A DNA stretch of 64,000 bases from Coniochaeta sp. PMI_546 (taxonomy: Eukaryota; Ascomycota; Sordariomycetes; Coniochaetales; Coniochaetaceae), in contig MU271143.1 in NCBI GenBank assembly GCA_021432605.1, positions 4,225,277 through 4,289,276 on the forward strand, read 5' to 3'. Positions 43,032-53,899 of this stretch are shown one piece after another. The translations under genes were made by a program, and so were the position numbers. The notes beneath the pieces were generated by a model. It ran no database searches, was not told where the DNA came from, and saw nothing but the letters and a program-made list of their open reading frames with translations. Within the stretch, counting starts at the first letter, position 1. Every line of letters begins with the position of its first letter.

Positions 43032-44314
43032 TTACTTGGACCTGCCTACTCCAATAACAACAACTTGGCCCTTGATCGCAACAAATACCCTCAATCCGCC
43101 ACTAGTGACTTCTGCTTCCGGATTGTTCTTCGCCTTGCGGAAAGCTTCCTCGAGCTTCTTGCCTTCCACGACGCTGACACCCGACGATCCTTCAGAAATG
43201 ACCGCAATACCAGGTTCCCAGTCAAACCCCTGCAAAGAAAAGATGTTAGCCACGCATGACACAACCAAAACGGGAGCCAGGGAAATGGGTGGCGTACGAC
43301 TGTGAAGTCCATATGAGCCTTCTTATCAGGAGTCTCGGCGCAAAAGGATACAGCGGCACGGACGAATCGCCCGTTGGTAACAATCTTCCTCAAAATCCCG
43401 TCGCCCGAGGCTCCTCCTAAGAGAGCAAAAGTCCCTTGCTTATTCCTGGGGTCGATAGGGCGCAGCGAAAATGGCCCCATCTCTGGGAGGCTGGTCCTCC
43501 GGAGAGCAGACACGGGGAAGTAAGTATCCAGACAAACGATCTTCGCCGCAGCTTCGTTCATGACATTGACACGGAGATAGATCTCGCGTCTGTCCAACGC
43601 CACCTCATACGCCTCTTTCGGTGTTTTCTAGATTCATGCGACAACCATTAGTACGTGATTAGAAGCACCAAAAAGGTGATGTGCTCGCTTTCGTACCGCA
43701 AGAGCAAACTTGACAATTTGCTGGAGTTCTCCGAAACCTCCCTGATCCCTTGCTTCAATAAGTCCTTCGCCTTTTTGAAGTCCGCTAATGGGACCTTTGA
43801 GAGTTTTCACAAGGTCTTTAGAATCTTTGGCGATGCCGACTCCCTTCACGGTGAGGTCGAAAGCTTCCTTCTGGCTGTCGGTTCTGTCAGACGCTGCCTG
43901 TTCCTCCTTGGTGCCGAAAGCCGCGGTCTTGATGGCTTCCTTGTTCATGGCCGGCGTTGCTGGTGCTGGCTGTTTCTGTGCGACAGGAGCCGGCTGCTTC
44001 TGTGCGACAGGAGCAGGCTGCGCCATCTTCTTCTTGATCGCGGCGACATGGTCCCGGGCAATCTTTGCCTTGTACCTGTATTTCGCCGCGTCTTTCCCAC
44101 CATTCAACCCCTTGCCATAACTGGTCCCGAAAAATCCTTTCTTGGCCTGTGGTTTTTGCTTATTCGCCAATTCATCGAACTTGCTCACCCAAGCTTCAGC
44201 CTGCCACAGTTGGTCTTTGAGTGGCGCCGTCTCAGGAAGCATATAGACGTAGCCTTCGGTACCCCATTGGTTATCCTGCTTGTCCCAATCGTTTACGGCC
44301 CATGTGAGTGACAT
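43032..44314 (-). CDS. uncharacterised 381-aa protein with QPAPVAQK repeats
   Basis: Three exons (44314-43697, 43627-43298, 43229-43032), all with phase-0 introns, give 381 residues. I do not recognise the family. Residues 1-110 open MSLTWAVNDWDKQDNQWGTE and contain a K-rich helical region. Residues about 108-135 hold two tandem copies of KQPAPVAQ. The middle (about 140-210) is charged, with KGVGIAKDSKDLVKTLKGP. The C-terminal half looks like a compact alpha/beta domain (REIYLRVNVMNEAAAKIVCL; LLGGASGDGILRKIV; GFDWEPGIAVISEG). No signal peptide or transmembrane segment is seen. The clean splicing and good start context support a real gene. A TATA-like CTTATATATGA lies at 44456-44466, about 145 nt upstream. 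Confidence 0.75.
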
Positions 44315-45615
44315 TGTTGGATGAGGGAGGCGTCAAGCGCCGGACGGGGGGGAAAAGAACAAGAAGGTGCAGCTGTGAGGTGTAGCTGGGCGACAGGCTG
44401 GATCAAAGAACACCAAGTCTGGCTGCCCGCTTAACGATAGTCGGTTTACTAGGTTCTTATATATGAACAAACCCCTAACATTCCCCGTGTCCCAAGAACA
44501 GGTCTATTGGTTGGGCTTGGGTACGTCCGGGCAAAACCATCTGCTCACTTTAGGGTGGTGGGGTTGGCAAGAAAGCAGCTGAAGAAGGGGGGCTGTGGTT
44601 AACTATCGAAAAGCTCATGGGTCTGGCTGCTCTGCTGGGAAACTCGGCCGTAGGCTCATATCCTGAAGCAGTAAAGCGAGCTTTTCGATAGCGCGACAGG
44701 CGAGAACTATTGGACTTGAGCATACCTCGACTTTTCCAGGGGCGAGTCGGTTTTGGCCTAGATTGCCTTAGAAGAACCAGCTAGGCGGCTAGTGTCTTCA
44801 GCTGGAGCCCTCCGGGAGTCACGGCCATGGCCGAGATCTGCCAGATACCGCTAAGTACTGGAGCCAGGGTCGCGGTGGGGCGCCCGCTAGCGAACTGGCC
44901 CCAGTAAGTCACTGGTGATTCCAGTGGATGTGCTGTGATTGATAAGACTGATAAGGACAGGAATGAACTCGCTAACGCTGGAACTATTGAAAGTGCAACT
45001 CTAGACTCAGTCGTACAAGTCCTCCTCAGCCGACCTGCATTCCATCCATTCGGTTAATCTAGGGGTCCAGACACGTTTATGTTGCAAATGCGAGGTGCGG
45101 CCCTCCACTAGCTCCGGGCGCTATTGGATGCTCCTGAATCAGCTGAGCACCAACTGAGGCCGCTGCCCCACTGCCCTCGATTTTCAGTCAGGGCTTCCTC
45201 CACTACTTCTCGGTTTATTGAGAGCTGACGAAACGTCTAGACTCGGTCGAGGTGGTAGACTGAGGAGGAGTAGGAGATAACGCTTCAGTACCTGATCCGA
45301 CAAAACAGGCTATCATTAGCTGCGGTACGATCCACCTGTGATCCAGGGATACTAATGCATTTTGGGAAGCCTCCGCAGAACAAAAGTCGCCAGCATTCAA
45401 GGTCCCCTTAAAGCAGCACCTACCTCGCTGATTTTCCCCGTGGTTGGAGGTCAAGCCGGACGGTTTTTTCTTTTCTTTTGAGAAAGCAGAGGCATTTGCC
45501 CCTTTTCGCTGTCATCTTTCCTCCTCCTCCTTTCCACTCTCAACCTACCATCTTGAAATAAAAAAAAGAACAAACAAAACAGAACCCTCCCCGGGTCCCA
45601 TAATCTTGTTGGGAG
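44315..45615. other. 1.3-kb intergenic region
   Basis: Divergent flank between the orphan gene and the repeat protein. It contains a 14-bp inverted repeat (44603-44691) and no recognised gene. Confidence 0.45.
44603..44691. repeat. 14-bp perfect inverted repeat, 61-nt spacer
   Basis: CTATCGAAAAGCTC at 44603-44616 is mirrored exactly by GAGCTTTTCGATAG at 44678-44691. No target-site duplication or coding content is seen between the arms, so it is not called a transposon. Confidence 0.65.
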
Positions 45616-46533
45616 ATGTCTGAATATACAACGGAGTTGCCTAGCCGGCCTCGTCGGACGCAAAACGGATACACGGAAGATGCCCTGCCAGAAGGACAAT
45701 ACCTTGACGAAGAATCAGGCGAAATCTACGACGCTGATGGCAACGTCGTAGACCATATAGCCGCGGAAGATCCGCAGGCTGAGAATGCGGACGAGGAGGA
45801 ATATGCGGGCGACGCACAGCCAGCCCAGGATGACGAATACGCAGTGGATCAACAAGATGTTGAGGACGCCGGAGACCAGACGTATGAGACGGATGTTCAA
45901 GCCACTGGCGCTGAAGAAGGTGTCGAAGGTGAAGGAGTTGAAGGTGAGGGTCAAGAAGTCGAGGGTGAGGAAGTAGTCGAGGGCGAGGAAGTTGAGGGCG
46001 AAGGAATCGAAGGTGAAGAAGTCGAGGGTGAAGAAGTCGAGGGTGAAGAAGTCGAGGGCGAACAAGTTGAGGGTGAGGAAGTCGAAGGCGAAGGAGCCGA
46101 GGGTGAGGGTGAAGAGGTTCAAGGTGAAGAAGTTGAGGGTGAGGAAGTTGAGGGTGAGGCAGTTGAGGGCGAGGAAGTTGAGGGCGAGGAAGTTGAGGGC
46201 GAGGAAGTTGAGGGTGAGGGCGAAGAAGTCGAGGGCGAGGAAATCGAGGGCGAGGAAGTCGAGGGCGAGGAAGTTGAGGGTGAAGAAGTCGAGGGTGAGG
46301 GCGAAGAAGTCGAGGGTGAGGGCGAAGAAGTCGAGGGCGAGAAAGCGGATGAGGGTGAAGAAGCCGCTGAGGATGCGGAAAAGGACGAGGTCGAGGAGGA
46401 AGATGAGGATGACGAGTTTCCTGAGGATTGGGGTGACCTGGCAAATGAGTCCGACTGCTCTTACGATGATGATGACGACGAAGACCAAGAGTACGAGGAA
46501 GACCCAGACGCGCCGGGTTTACATGAAGAGTGA
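45616..46533 (+). CDS. acidic VEGEE-repeat protein
   Basis: Single exon, 305 residues, starting [18 protein letters not shown]. Residues 1-95 are acidic but not repeated ([19 protein letters not shown]). Residues about 100-250 consist almost wholly of the pentapeptide VEGEE and close variants ([22 protein letters not shown]). A tail rich in D and E follows ([16 protein letters not shown]). At DNA level this is a coding minisatellite with a 15-nt period (GTCGAGGGTGAAGAA-like). The protein must be intrinsically disordered and highly negative; function is unknown, and a nuclear or chaperone-like role would be a guess. Copy number is likely polymorphic. Frames opposite the repeat are also open but are a by-product of its codon composition. 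Confidence 0.7.
   Translation: MSEYTTELPSRPRRTQNGYTEDALPEGQYLDEESGEIYDADGNVVDHIAAEDPQAENADEEEYAGDAQPAQDDEYAVDQQDVEDAGDQTYETDVQATGAEEGVEGEGVEGEGQEVEGEEVVEGEEVEGEGIEGEEVEGEEVEGEEVEGEQVEGEEVEGEGAEGEGEEVQGEEVEGEEVEGEAVEGEEVEGEEVEGEEVEGEGEEVEGEEIEGEEVEGEEVEGEEVEGEGEEVEGEGEEVEGEKADEGEEAAEDAEKDEVEEEDEDDEFPEDWGDLANESDCSYDDDDDEDQEYEEDPDAPGLHEE
45915..46370 (+). repeat. coding minisatellite, about 15-nt unit
   Basis: Roughly 30 imperfect units of GTCGAGGGTGAAGAA, varying at third codon positions (GTC/GTT, GGT/GGC, GAA/GAG). A few units are extended by GGTGAG or GGCGAA, which gives GEGEE interruptions. Confidence 0.8.
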
Positions 46534-47068
46534 GAAGTATATAGTAAAGCGTCAAGTATCTTTCGCCTGTTGAGATACCCAGTTTCTCTATCAGATCAGC
46601 ACGAGAGAGCCAAATTATAAATATCACGATGGGGATTTAAAGAAGGGATTTTGCCGGCTTATGTTATCGTCTTTTTAGGTTTGCAGCAACCTTGAATCGA
46701 GAAGGCGGAATGTGGCTCCCTCCGGCAGCACAGATAGAAGCACTAATAGCACCAGACCAATTACGAAGACGGAAATGGTCTAGATCAAACCCCGAGCGGT
46801 GTCTTAATCTGGAATACGCACTTTTTGTACGCTAGCGAGTCGGGGAAAGGGTCCAGTGTGCATGACGACGCAGGAGTTGTGTGCGGGGGAGCGAAGAAAG
46901 GGCCAGCACCCTGAACGTAATTCTCTGGATCCGAGGCTTACCGTGGGCCGATGGGCGCTAGTATCAACCGGCATAGATGGCCTTCGCGCTGTGAAGCATC
47001 TGGGGTGGTGGGATACATAATAACGCGGCCTTCCCGTTCTGTGCCTTCCCCTGTTCAATGCTACCACA
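46534..47068. other. intergenic region upstream of the Fungal_trans protein
   Basis: No gene is supported. I searched upstream of 47069 for zinc-finger coding sequence and saw none. Confidence 0.4.
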
Positions 47069-48770
47069 ATGGCGCCCACAGGGAAGAACTCAAGCTGGCC
47101 AGGGGAGCGCGACCCTTCCTATCGAGATGTCGCTTCTGCTAGCGAGCGGCCCGACCCAGCTTTGGTATCCAATTTCAGAAGACTACTCATGGCTAGCGAC
47201 GACGCGGCAGGGGTCCAGCAACTCCTACGGACCAAGCTGAAAGATCAAGTGAGTGGTCTCCGTCTGCTTGGAACTCGGGGCGCAAGAGACATTTGTTCTG
47301 ACTGTGGTAGCAACCTCGGTTGTCGGGCAAATACACTTATCCCCTCGCACTGCTCTCTAGCTTTCCTAAGCTACCTTCCCCTGACCGTACAGCTGAGCTT
47401 TGTAGGTTATTTCCCAAGCGATGCCTGCAACACGTCATGTTTGAACACTTCCCTACGCCTACGCTGAGCCACGATACAATCGCACCGCTGCGCTTCGGAG
47501 TTGCGGCCCTGGCGTCCGTGAGCAGCGGTGGTGGCACTGATGAGATCGAGACGCTGTATTTGGCAGGGGCGAATTTGTGGCCAGCCATGGTTGAGGTTGA
47601 TAATAGCCTGGCAAGATCTATCGAGATGCTGTTGGCGGTAAGTTCTGGTAGCTAATTATCGTATCATCGTTCAGTGCTATAAGCCGCTGATACTGGAGGA
47701 CCTTAAAGGCAGTGCTTCTCATTCCATGTGGTGTGCTGGCAGCGACGCAGTCATTGCGAACCCGGGCAGCTCTCCTTCTGCCTGCAACATTGACGGTTTG
47801 TAGTACCATTTCCGACAGCAATGTGGGCACTTCTGACCAAAATCTCTTCACCTAGATCACGCGAAGAATGCAGCTACATAATCCGGGGCAGCTGGAGTTG
47901 GGTCTCCGCCAGCGACTATCATCATACAGCTCCATGCTGTGGTCACTCTGGCTATGGGATATCCTTCACGCACTCCACTCAAATCAGACTCTTAACTTCT
48001 CGGCCACCGAGATCTTGTCTACCGAGCCCTCGCCCGCCATTCCATTTCAGCACATCTACCGTGACCTCTTGCAAGACGGAAATGAACACCAGCCCATTCT
48101 CCTCGCTATGAATGGCGATCCGGATCGGGATCAAGCATTTCTCTTGCTCCTTGCTATCTTGTCGGACTCTATCACCGTACGCCGATCTATAGGGAGTGTC
48201 ATCAATGCTGTGAACCCTGCCCACTCACTCGCCCGCGAGGTCAATCCGTATGTTCTGTTTTCTGACCATGCAGAGCTTGATAGAATGCTGGGGCAGCTCT
48301 CGTTAGCTTTGGACCGATGGGACGCCCGATTCACGAAATTGAAGAGGCCCGACATCAAGGTTCTGAGCCTCTATTGTAGGTTATATCTTTCCTGCCCAAT
48401 CCTGGCGGCTCTGCATGAGAGTGCCCTCAGCCAGGGGGAACATTCAGTTTCACTCAAAGACTTGAGTGCATCGTTCAACATCGATGTGTCGAATCGATCG
48501 GTCGATTATGCGTGGGCTTTGCTTGATACAGCAGCCGCGGTAACGACACCACTGCCGGCAGAAAGTTCGCTCTGTCCGGCTTGGATGCCAATATGCGTCT
48601 TTCACGCAGCATTGGTCGTCTGGGCTAAAATTCGTTGGGATAAGAGCAGCACGAGTACTGGACATGGCAGTATCCGAGCTCTACTGGCATTCAAGGTCGA
48701 GTTAGAGGGAATGCAATGGCCCTGCTGTACAGACATGGCTAAAGCATTACAAAAGCTGATGTGTGGTTAA
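47069..48770 (+). CDS. Fungal_trans-domain protein without visible DNA-binding domain
   Basis: Four exons (47069-47248, 47311-47637, 47709-47795, 47856-48770), all phase 0, give 502 residues. The body matches the fungal transcription-factor middle homology region (PF04082-like): PKRCLQHVMFEHF, LYLAGANLWPAMVEVDNSLARSIEMLLA, SYSSMLWSLWLWDILHAL and a helical C-terminus. The N-terminal 60 residues are polar and contain neither C2H2 nor Zn2Cys6 cysteines. Related C2H2 regulators carry fingers at this end. The protein may therefore be a truncated regulator, a co-regulator, or have an unannotated upstream exon. No cysteine-rich exon is visible within about 500 nt upstream. Acceptors at 47311 and 47709 are supported by phase and continuity of hydrophobic helices. 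Confidence 0.72.
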
Positions 48771-49411
48771 TTGGCAAGTCGGATTATATCTGAGAATCAC
48801 CATTAATTACCTGAGTTCAGATGTGACAGGAGATAGGCTCAAGGCGGGCATACCAGGGTCGACGGCTACCCTTGTCGTTGAAGAGGCTACCGTTAGTGTC
48901 TGGTTGCGCCGCGTTTCAGTACGTCACAATTCTTGTTTTGGTACGATATGTGAAGCCCAGAGGCCCCAACTCCCCGCCAGATCCACTCTGCTTGTGCTCG
49001 CCCAAAGTGATGCATCTCAAGCCCGCCGTGCACCTACAGGGGCCCAATCTCTACAGAACTGGCGATACCTCATGCACGCATGTGGTTGCAGCAGTAGGCT
49101 GTGGCTCTTCAGCCGATATTCGTGTTGTTCGCGCGTGCAGTGACTTCTGCATCGGGTCTGGGGAGGGGGGATGGGTGAGGCCAAGCATAGAGCTAATCAC
49201 AGGGTACATAGATCCAGATAGCTCCTCTTGGACGATGCGGGTGGTCTCCGGCGGTTTTGCTACGATCGCCGGCGCAACAAAGAGACCCGAGAGCAGTCAG
49301 AATTGAGGAACCTTGCCACTGCCAAATGCAACTCCTACTTGTTTCCTTCCACCACCCCCCCAAGTCTGTGTGATTTGACCTAACCCTGTCACATTGCATC
49401 CTGTTCCGAAA

Positions 49412-49420
49412 TATAAATAG
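49412..49420 (+). promoter_or_regulatory. TATAAATAG box
   Basis: A full TATA consensus, followed about 25 nt later by CT-rich CCCTCTCTCGTC, the usual layout of a fungal transcription start, and then by AAAACCATG at 49451-49458. Confidence 0.4.
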
Positions 49421-49455
49421 GAGTACAGAAACCCTCTCTCGTCTTATCAAAAACC

Positions 49456-49566
49456 ATGATAGCCTCGGCATGTTCTATGAAGCCAGCATATGCAGATTTA
49501 TGCATGACGTACACTTCATCGCGTGGCTCATCTGTCCCGGGTGTGGGAAGCAATCAACGGCCGTAG
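49456..49566 (+). CDS. possible 36-aa small protein
   Basis: A short frame starting MIASACSMKPAYADLC in a good initiation context 36 nt after a consensus TATA box. No family is recognised. It could equally be the first exon of a longer transcript or a leader of a non-coding RNA. The main support is the promoter layout. Confidence 0.22.
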   Translation: MIASACSMKPAYADLCMTYTSSRGSSVPGVGSNQRP

Positions 49567-50314
49567 ATTGCGCTGCTTCGAATATGTCGAAGGAAGTCTC
49601 CCATTATGATTGCTGCGTCGTTTTCTCCTTCACTCATTCAAAAATGAGCGTATCCTCTAGATAGGTATGAGACAAAGGGGAAAACCTTGCAGTGCAAGAT
49701 TACTTTCATGAGCGCATTAGCCGCAGGTCTCGTGATCATCCTGCCCGTATCTGTAAAACCAGGAAATGAGACCCGTGGACCTTGGGAAACTTCAGCATAT
49801 GGCGCGCATATTTAGATAGGAAGACGTACGAAGGTTTGAAAATGACTGTACAGCCTGCCATAGGTGTCAAATCAATTCTGAGAACCTCTATGCGCAGAAA
49901 TAACCACGCTTAACCGTGACTTGAGCTTTTGTGCAGCTGTCGAACAAGTGCACAGAAGGAAGAATCCATTGTCGTTCTGGACGTTTCTTATTCTTGGTTG
50001 CCGGCAGGAGCGAGAAAACCATTTAGAGGCGCGGGATGCACGACGACACCCACAATATATGTTGGTGTACAATTCGTCGAGATAGAGATGCGAGAGCAGG
50101 CTGGCCGCTCATTTCCAGGTCTTTGCTGGAGTTTGCTTGAGCTATGTTAATGTCTAGTCGTCCACTCCACTTCGACTACCGAGTTTCCGACGCAGGGCTT
50201 GCAATATCCATGCATCTGAGGTAATCAGCATGTCGTTTACAGTATCACTAGATCGTATTGGGCCATGATTCATCCGAAGTCTAGCATAATAGACATTGAC
50301 TTAGGTCTAGACTT

Positions 50315-51351
50315 TTAGTCCCACTTTGTCGGAAGTGGAGGCCCCCAAATAGCCGCAGCCGTGCCCGCGGACCTCACTGTGGGAGTGTTCTCGTTGACCA
50401 CGTCCCCATCAGCGTAATGTTCAATCACGAAGCCTGAAGTGTCCCACCAGTAATCAAAGATTTGAGAGCCCATGATGTGTCTGCCCACCCCCCACATCAG
50501 CTTATACCCTTTCTCCTCAAGCCACTTGTGGCCCATCATCTGTGTGTCCAAGTCTTCAACCTCAAAAGACGAGTGGTGAACCTTTGTGCCCTTGCCCTCG
50601 CCGTGATGTCCTGCAATGAGGAGGCAGTGATGGTCGGAGTATTCGAGACCAAGGTCGAGGTGGAAGAAGGACATCAATTCATCATCCGGGGCGCCTGGCT
50701 TGTACACAATGTCGGTAGCTTTGAAGTTGAAGCGGCTGGTGTACCATGCGACTGTCTGAGTGTAATTGTCTGTCATGTAACCAAAGTGACCAAGTTTATG
50801 GATCTTTGCTGGGCCACTGCCCATGCGGTTGAAGACGCCTGCAAGGTGTTAGCTACTAAGACTCGTGTCGCATCGAGGCAAGTGAGGAACTGGCCCTTTC
50901 TTGACTTATTGACTGTCCCATTGACGTTGGGACGACCCTCATAGACATTTGACAAGCCCTTCTCGGGAACAGGTCTCTCATCTTGACCGTACACGATCTG
51001 GACCTCGAACCCGTTCACGTCTGATACACTAACCATTTTGCCGCCGCCAGGCAGACTCGATATGTCTTTCACCTCGGCACCTTCGAGCCTACACGCACGC
51101 TCAAAGTCTTGAGAGGTCCGCGCTAGAAAACCAGCACCGTGGAACTTCTTCTCTTGACCCTCTGGTGCCTGCCTCGCCACGTAGATGTACGGATCTGGCC
51201 CGTATCCTCGAAGAAGGACATCTTTACCATCGGAGAAGCTGGTGGATTCGAAACCAAAGTCTTGCGCAAACTGCAAAAACCCATCTCTGTCCGGGTGCTC
51301 GTATATTACGTAGGATAGACGTGCAAGGTTGATTTTCTGAGGAACAGTCAT
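50315..51351 (-). CDS. type I extradiol (VOC-fold) dioxygenase-like protein
   Basis: Two exons, 51351-50895 and 50838-50315, give 326 residues from ATG 51351 (MTVPQKINLARLSYV). Two vicinal-oxygen-chelate repeats are visible. The C-terminal domain holds the likely Fe(II) ligands His170 (KLGHFGYMT), His241 (KVHHSSFEVED) and Glu292 (GFVIEHYADGD), the 2-His-1-Glu set of catechol 2,3-dioxygenase or 2,3-dihydroxybiphenyl dioxygenase relatives. The only splice that keeps frame and restores RKGVFNRM uses a GC donor (50894) and the TTGCAG acceptor. A TATA-like TATGTATAAA lies about 100 nt upstream. It is divergent from a TRI12-like MFS. Ring cleavage of a catechol made by the 32-37 kb hydroxylases is an attractive but unproven link. 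Confidence 0.82.
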
Positions 51352-52093
51352 TATGGGCAAACTTCACAGTAAATGGGGCAAACGGGAAGTGGTTGGCGCT
51401 TCCTTGTGCTGGGGAGTGAAAGGGTTTCTTAAACATGGGAGTTTGTTTATACATATTCCTAGAGAAGTTAGTGCCGGCTATTTCTTTTCTTTTTGCTTAG
51501 AGAGACGTCTTTCTGAATTAATTCCCGACGGTCAGCTCTCCACCTTCCGAGGTCCCTGGCGAAGTCGGGCGGAGTGATCCGTGACTGCAGCATACCTATT
51601 TGGCCAGGGTAAGCACTGATAGATATATGCATCCGCGTTTTGTTGCTGACAATAACGCCTTAGGATGCAGGAGGAAATTGGAAGCGCGTATTCACTGAAA
51701 TTAACTTTGATCTTACCCCAGAAACCCCAGCTTTTGGTAGTTTGGCAAACGTTCCTAACAGACCTACACGCCCAGGCTTGGCGCGGGGAAGATGCGGCCA
51801 TCATGACCGTCGGCAGGAGATAAAAGAAACCTCTCCGCCCTTGTAGATGGGCAATATCTAGTCATGCGATACGCAGTGCAGAACTACCGGGTCCGTGTCT
51901 CCACTGCAACCTTGCAACAGACTGCGTCAAGATCTTCGATTTACCTCTGAGTGATCACCCCTTATCATTAGCCGTCTGGAACAGAGTGACTGCATCGCCT
52001 GCTATCACCGCCAGAGTCACAACGCCCGTTTTCCAGAACTAGTCGAAATTCCGTCTCCATATCCACCGCAAATTAAATTTCTGCACTACTATC
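51352..52093. promoter_or_regulatory. bidirectional promoter, dioxygenase / TRI12-like MFS
   Basis: This 742-nt region separates divergent starts. TATA-like TATGTATAAA (minus strand, 51445-51454) serves the dioxygenase. No gene is seen inside. Confidence 0.45.
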
Positions 52094-53899
52094 ATGTCTC
52101 ATGAACCCAAGGAGACCAAGGAGCTTAGATCAGAAGTTGTTGACGGCTCCGACCAGACGCTTTCTGATGGTGCCGAGGATTTTGACGAACCTCGACCTCA
52201 GCTCCACGCCAAAACATGGCTTGCTATTGTTGGGGTAGGCCTCGTGTATTCCGCTCAGCTCTTCAGCCTCGTGGGCGCTGGAGTGGTAAGTGCGCACTGC
52301 TATCACGTTGAAACAAGCCACACATTGACTTGACTCTAATAGCAAGGCAATGCAATCGGTGGGCATTTTGGTCAACCTACCAAAGTCACTTGGATCACCA
52401 CCCCCATCACAATTCTTACCGTCGTTCTGTCGCCCATCGTCACGCAGGCGGCAGACTATTGGGGCCGCAAGTGGTTGCTCATTGGCATGACATTTACGGG
52501 AGTGATTGGTAGCATTGTTGTATCCCGTGCGAATTCGTTCAACGTTGTCATCATCGGATTCACCATTACCGGTATCGCCAACGGCGCTCAGGCTCTCGTC
52601 CACGTCGTCACGTCTGAGGTGCTGCCCCGCCGCTGGCGTGGTTATGCGCAAGCTAGCGATATGATCGCAACGGCCCTGGGTGCAATTACCGGTCTACTTG
52701 CTGCGGGAGGACTTAACCGGAGAAGCAGCCCAGTGTCGGAAGGCTTCCGCACCTTCTACTATATTGCTGCCGGAATTTTTTTTGTCTCCTGTGTGCTATG
52801 CGTGTTCGCCTATAACCCACCCATGACCGAAAAGCAGCTCGAGTATAAAGGGAAATTCTGGGCCAAGATGGCCAAACTTGATTGGGTGGGCTACATACTA
52901 CTCGCGATCAGCCTCGTGTTGTTTTCAGTCGGTCTATCCTACTCGAAGAACCCTTATTCTTGGTCAGACCCTCATGTCTCGGCCACATTTGCGGTTGGCA
53001 TCTTCTTTGGAATCTTGCTTGTTGCTTACGAGACCTGGGTCAAGAAGGACGGAATGATACACCATGAGCTCTTCAGTCACAACCGCAACTTCAGTATCGC
53101 TACGGTCTGTTCTTTCGGAGACGGAATCGCTTTTTTCGCGACAAACACCTACTTTGCTTACCAGGTCAGCTTCTTATATGAGCATGACGCTTTACGTACC
53201 GTTACACACTACGCTATCGTCTTCCTCGTTTCGATTCCCGCATCCGTTCTTACAGGGACGTACATATCTATCATGCGGGAAGTTCGATGGATAACCGTTC
53301 TGGCCTTCCTCATCTTCACTTCCTTCTTTGGAGGGCTGGCTTCAACCAACGAAGACTCAAGGACTCTTGTTTGGGGGCTTCCGGTCCTCTTGGGCGGAGC
53401 CTTGGGTATATCCCTCAACACTTTAGTCACCATTGCTCAAATTTCGACGCCAGTTCATCTTATCTCCTCTGCCACTGGTGTCCTGATCGGTGTGCGATCC
53501 TTGGGAGGGGTTGTCGGACTTGCCATCTACCAGGCGCTCTTCGTTGGTGAAGTGGCTAACCTACCGGCCAATGTCGGAATGGCTGTTATCTCGGCCGGTC
53601 TTCCCCGAGGAAGCGTTGCTAGTTTCATCGCAGCTCTGAAGGCTGAGAATGAGACTGCGTTGGAGGCTGTGCCGGGCATTACCGCCGAGATCATCGAGAT
53701 AGGTGAGACAGCATTGAAAGAAACGTACCTTGGTGCTTTCCATCACGTGTGGATCGCAGCATCGACTTTCGTCGGAGTCGCCGCGTTAATCGCCGCGTTT
53801 CTATTCAACCCAAAGAAAGAATTTAATATGCATGTTGATGCGCCGGTTGAAGAGCTTGAGGTGGAGGAAAGGGCTGGAGGAGCAGCCTCCCACGCTTAG
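52094..53899 (+). CDS. MFS transporter, TRI12-like (DHA14)
   Basis: Two exons, 52094-52285 and 52343-53899, give 582 residues with about fourteen hydrophobic segments. Typical TRI12/siderophore-type features: SLVGAGVQGNAIGGHFGQ across the intron, ITTPITILTVVLSPIVTQAADYWGRKW (motif A), TSEVLPRRWRGYAQA and GFRTFYYIAAGIFF. The ending is a soluble acidic tail (HVDAPVEELEVEERAGG). Fungal relatives export trichothecenes or move siderophores or drugs across the plasma membrane; which applies here cannot be told from sequence. It is divergent from the extradiol dioxygenase, so it may handle the same aromatic substrate or product. Confidence 0.86.

Larger units (their letters stand above)
48771..50314. 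other. 1.5-kb intergenic region with an orphan core-promoter-like site
   Basis: No long gene is recognised; the frame at 48872-49306 has no family resemblance. A consensus TATAAATAG at 49412-49420 is followed by a CT-rich stretch and a small ORF at 49456 (listed separately). Confidence 0.4.

Noticed and set aside
43655-44311. 218-codon plus-strand frame opposite the orphan gene exon 1
   Set aside because: The opposite strand has consistent splicing and a good start, and this frame shows no domain. Kept as a shadow, though the orphan status of the other strand leaves slight doubt.
45641-46627. Long Pro/Arg/His-rich reading frame opposite the VEGEE repeat gene
   Set aside because: It exists only because the repeat codons avoid stops in several frames. 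It has no start context or family, and its sequence is a direct by-product of the repeat.
48872-49306. 144-codon plus-strand gene
   Set aside because: No recognisable domain, no start context and overlapping open frames of similar length; probably chance.
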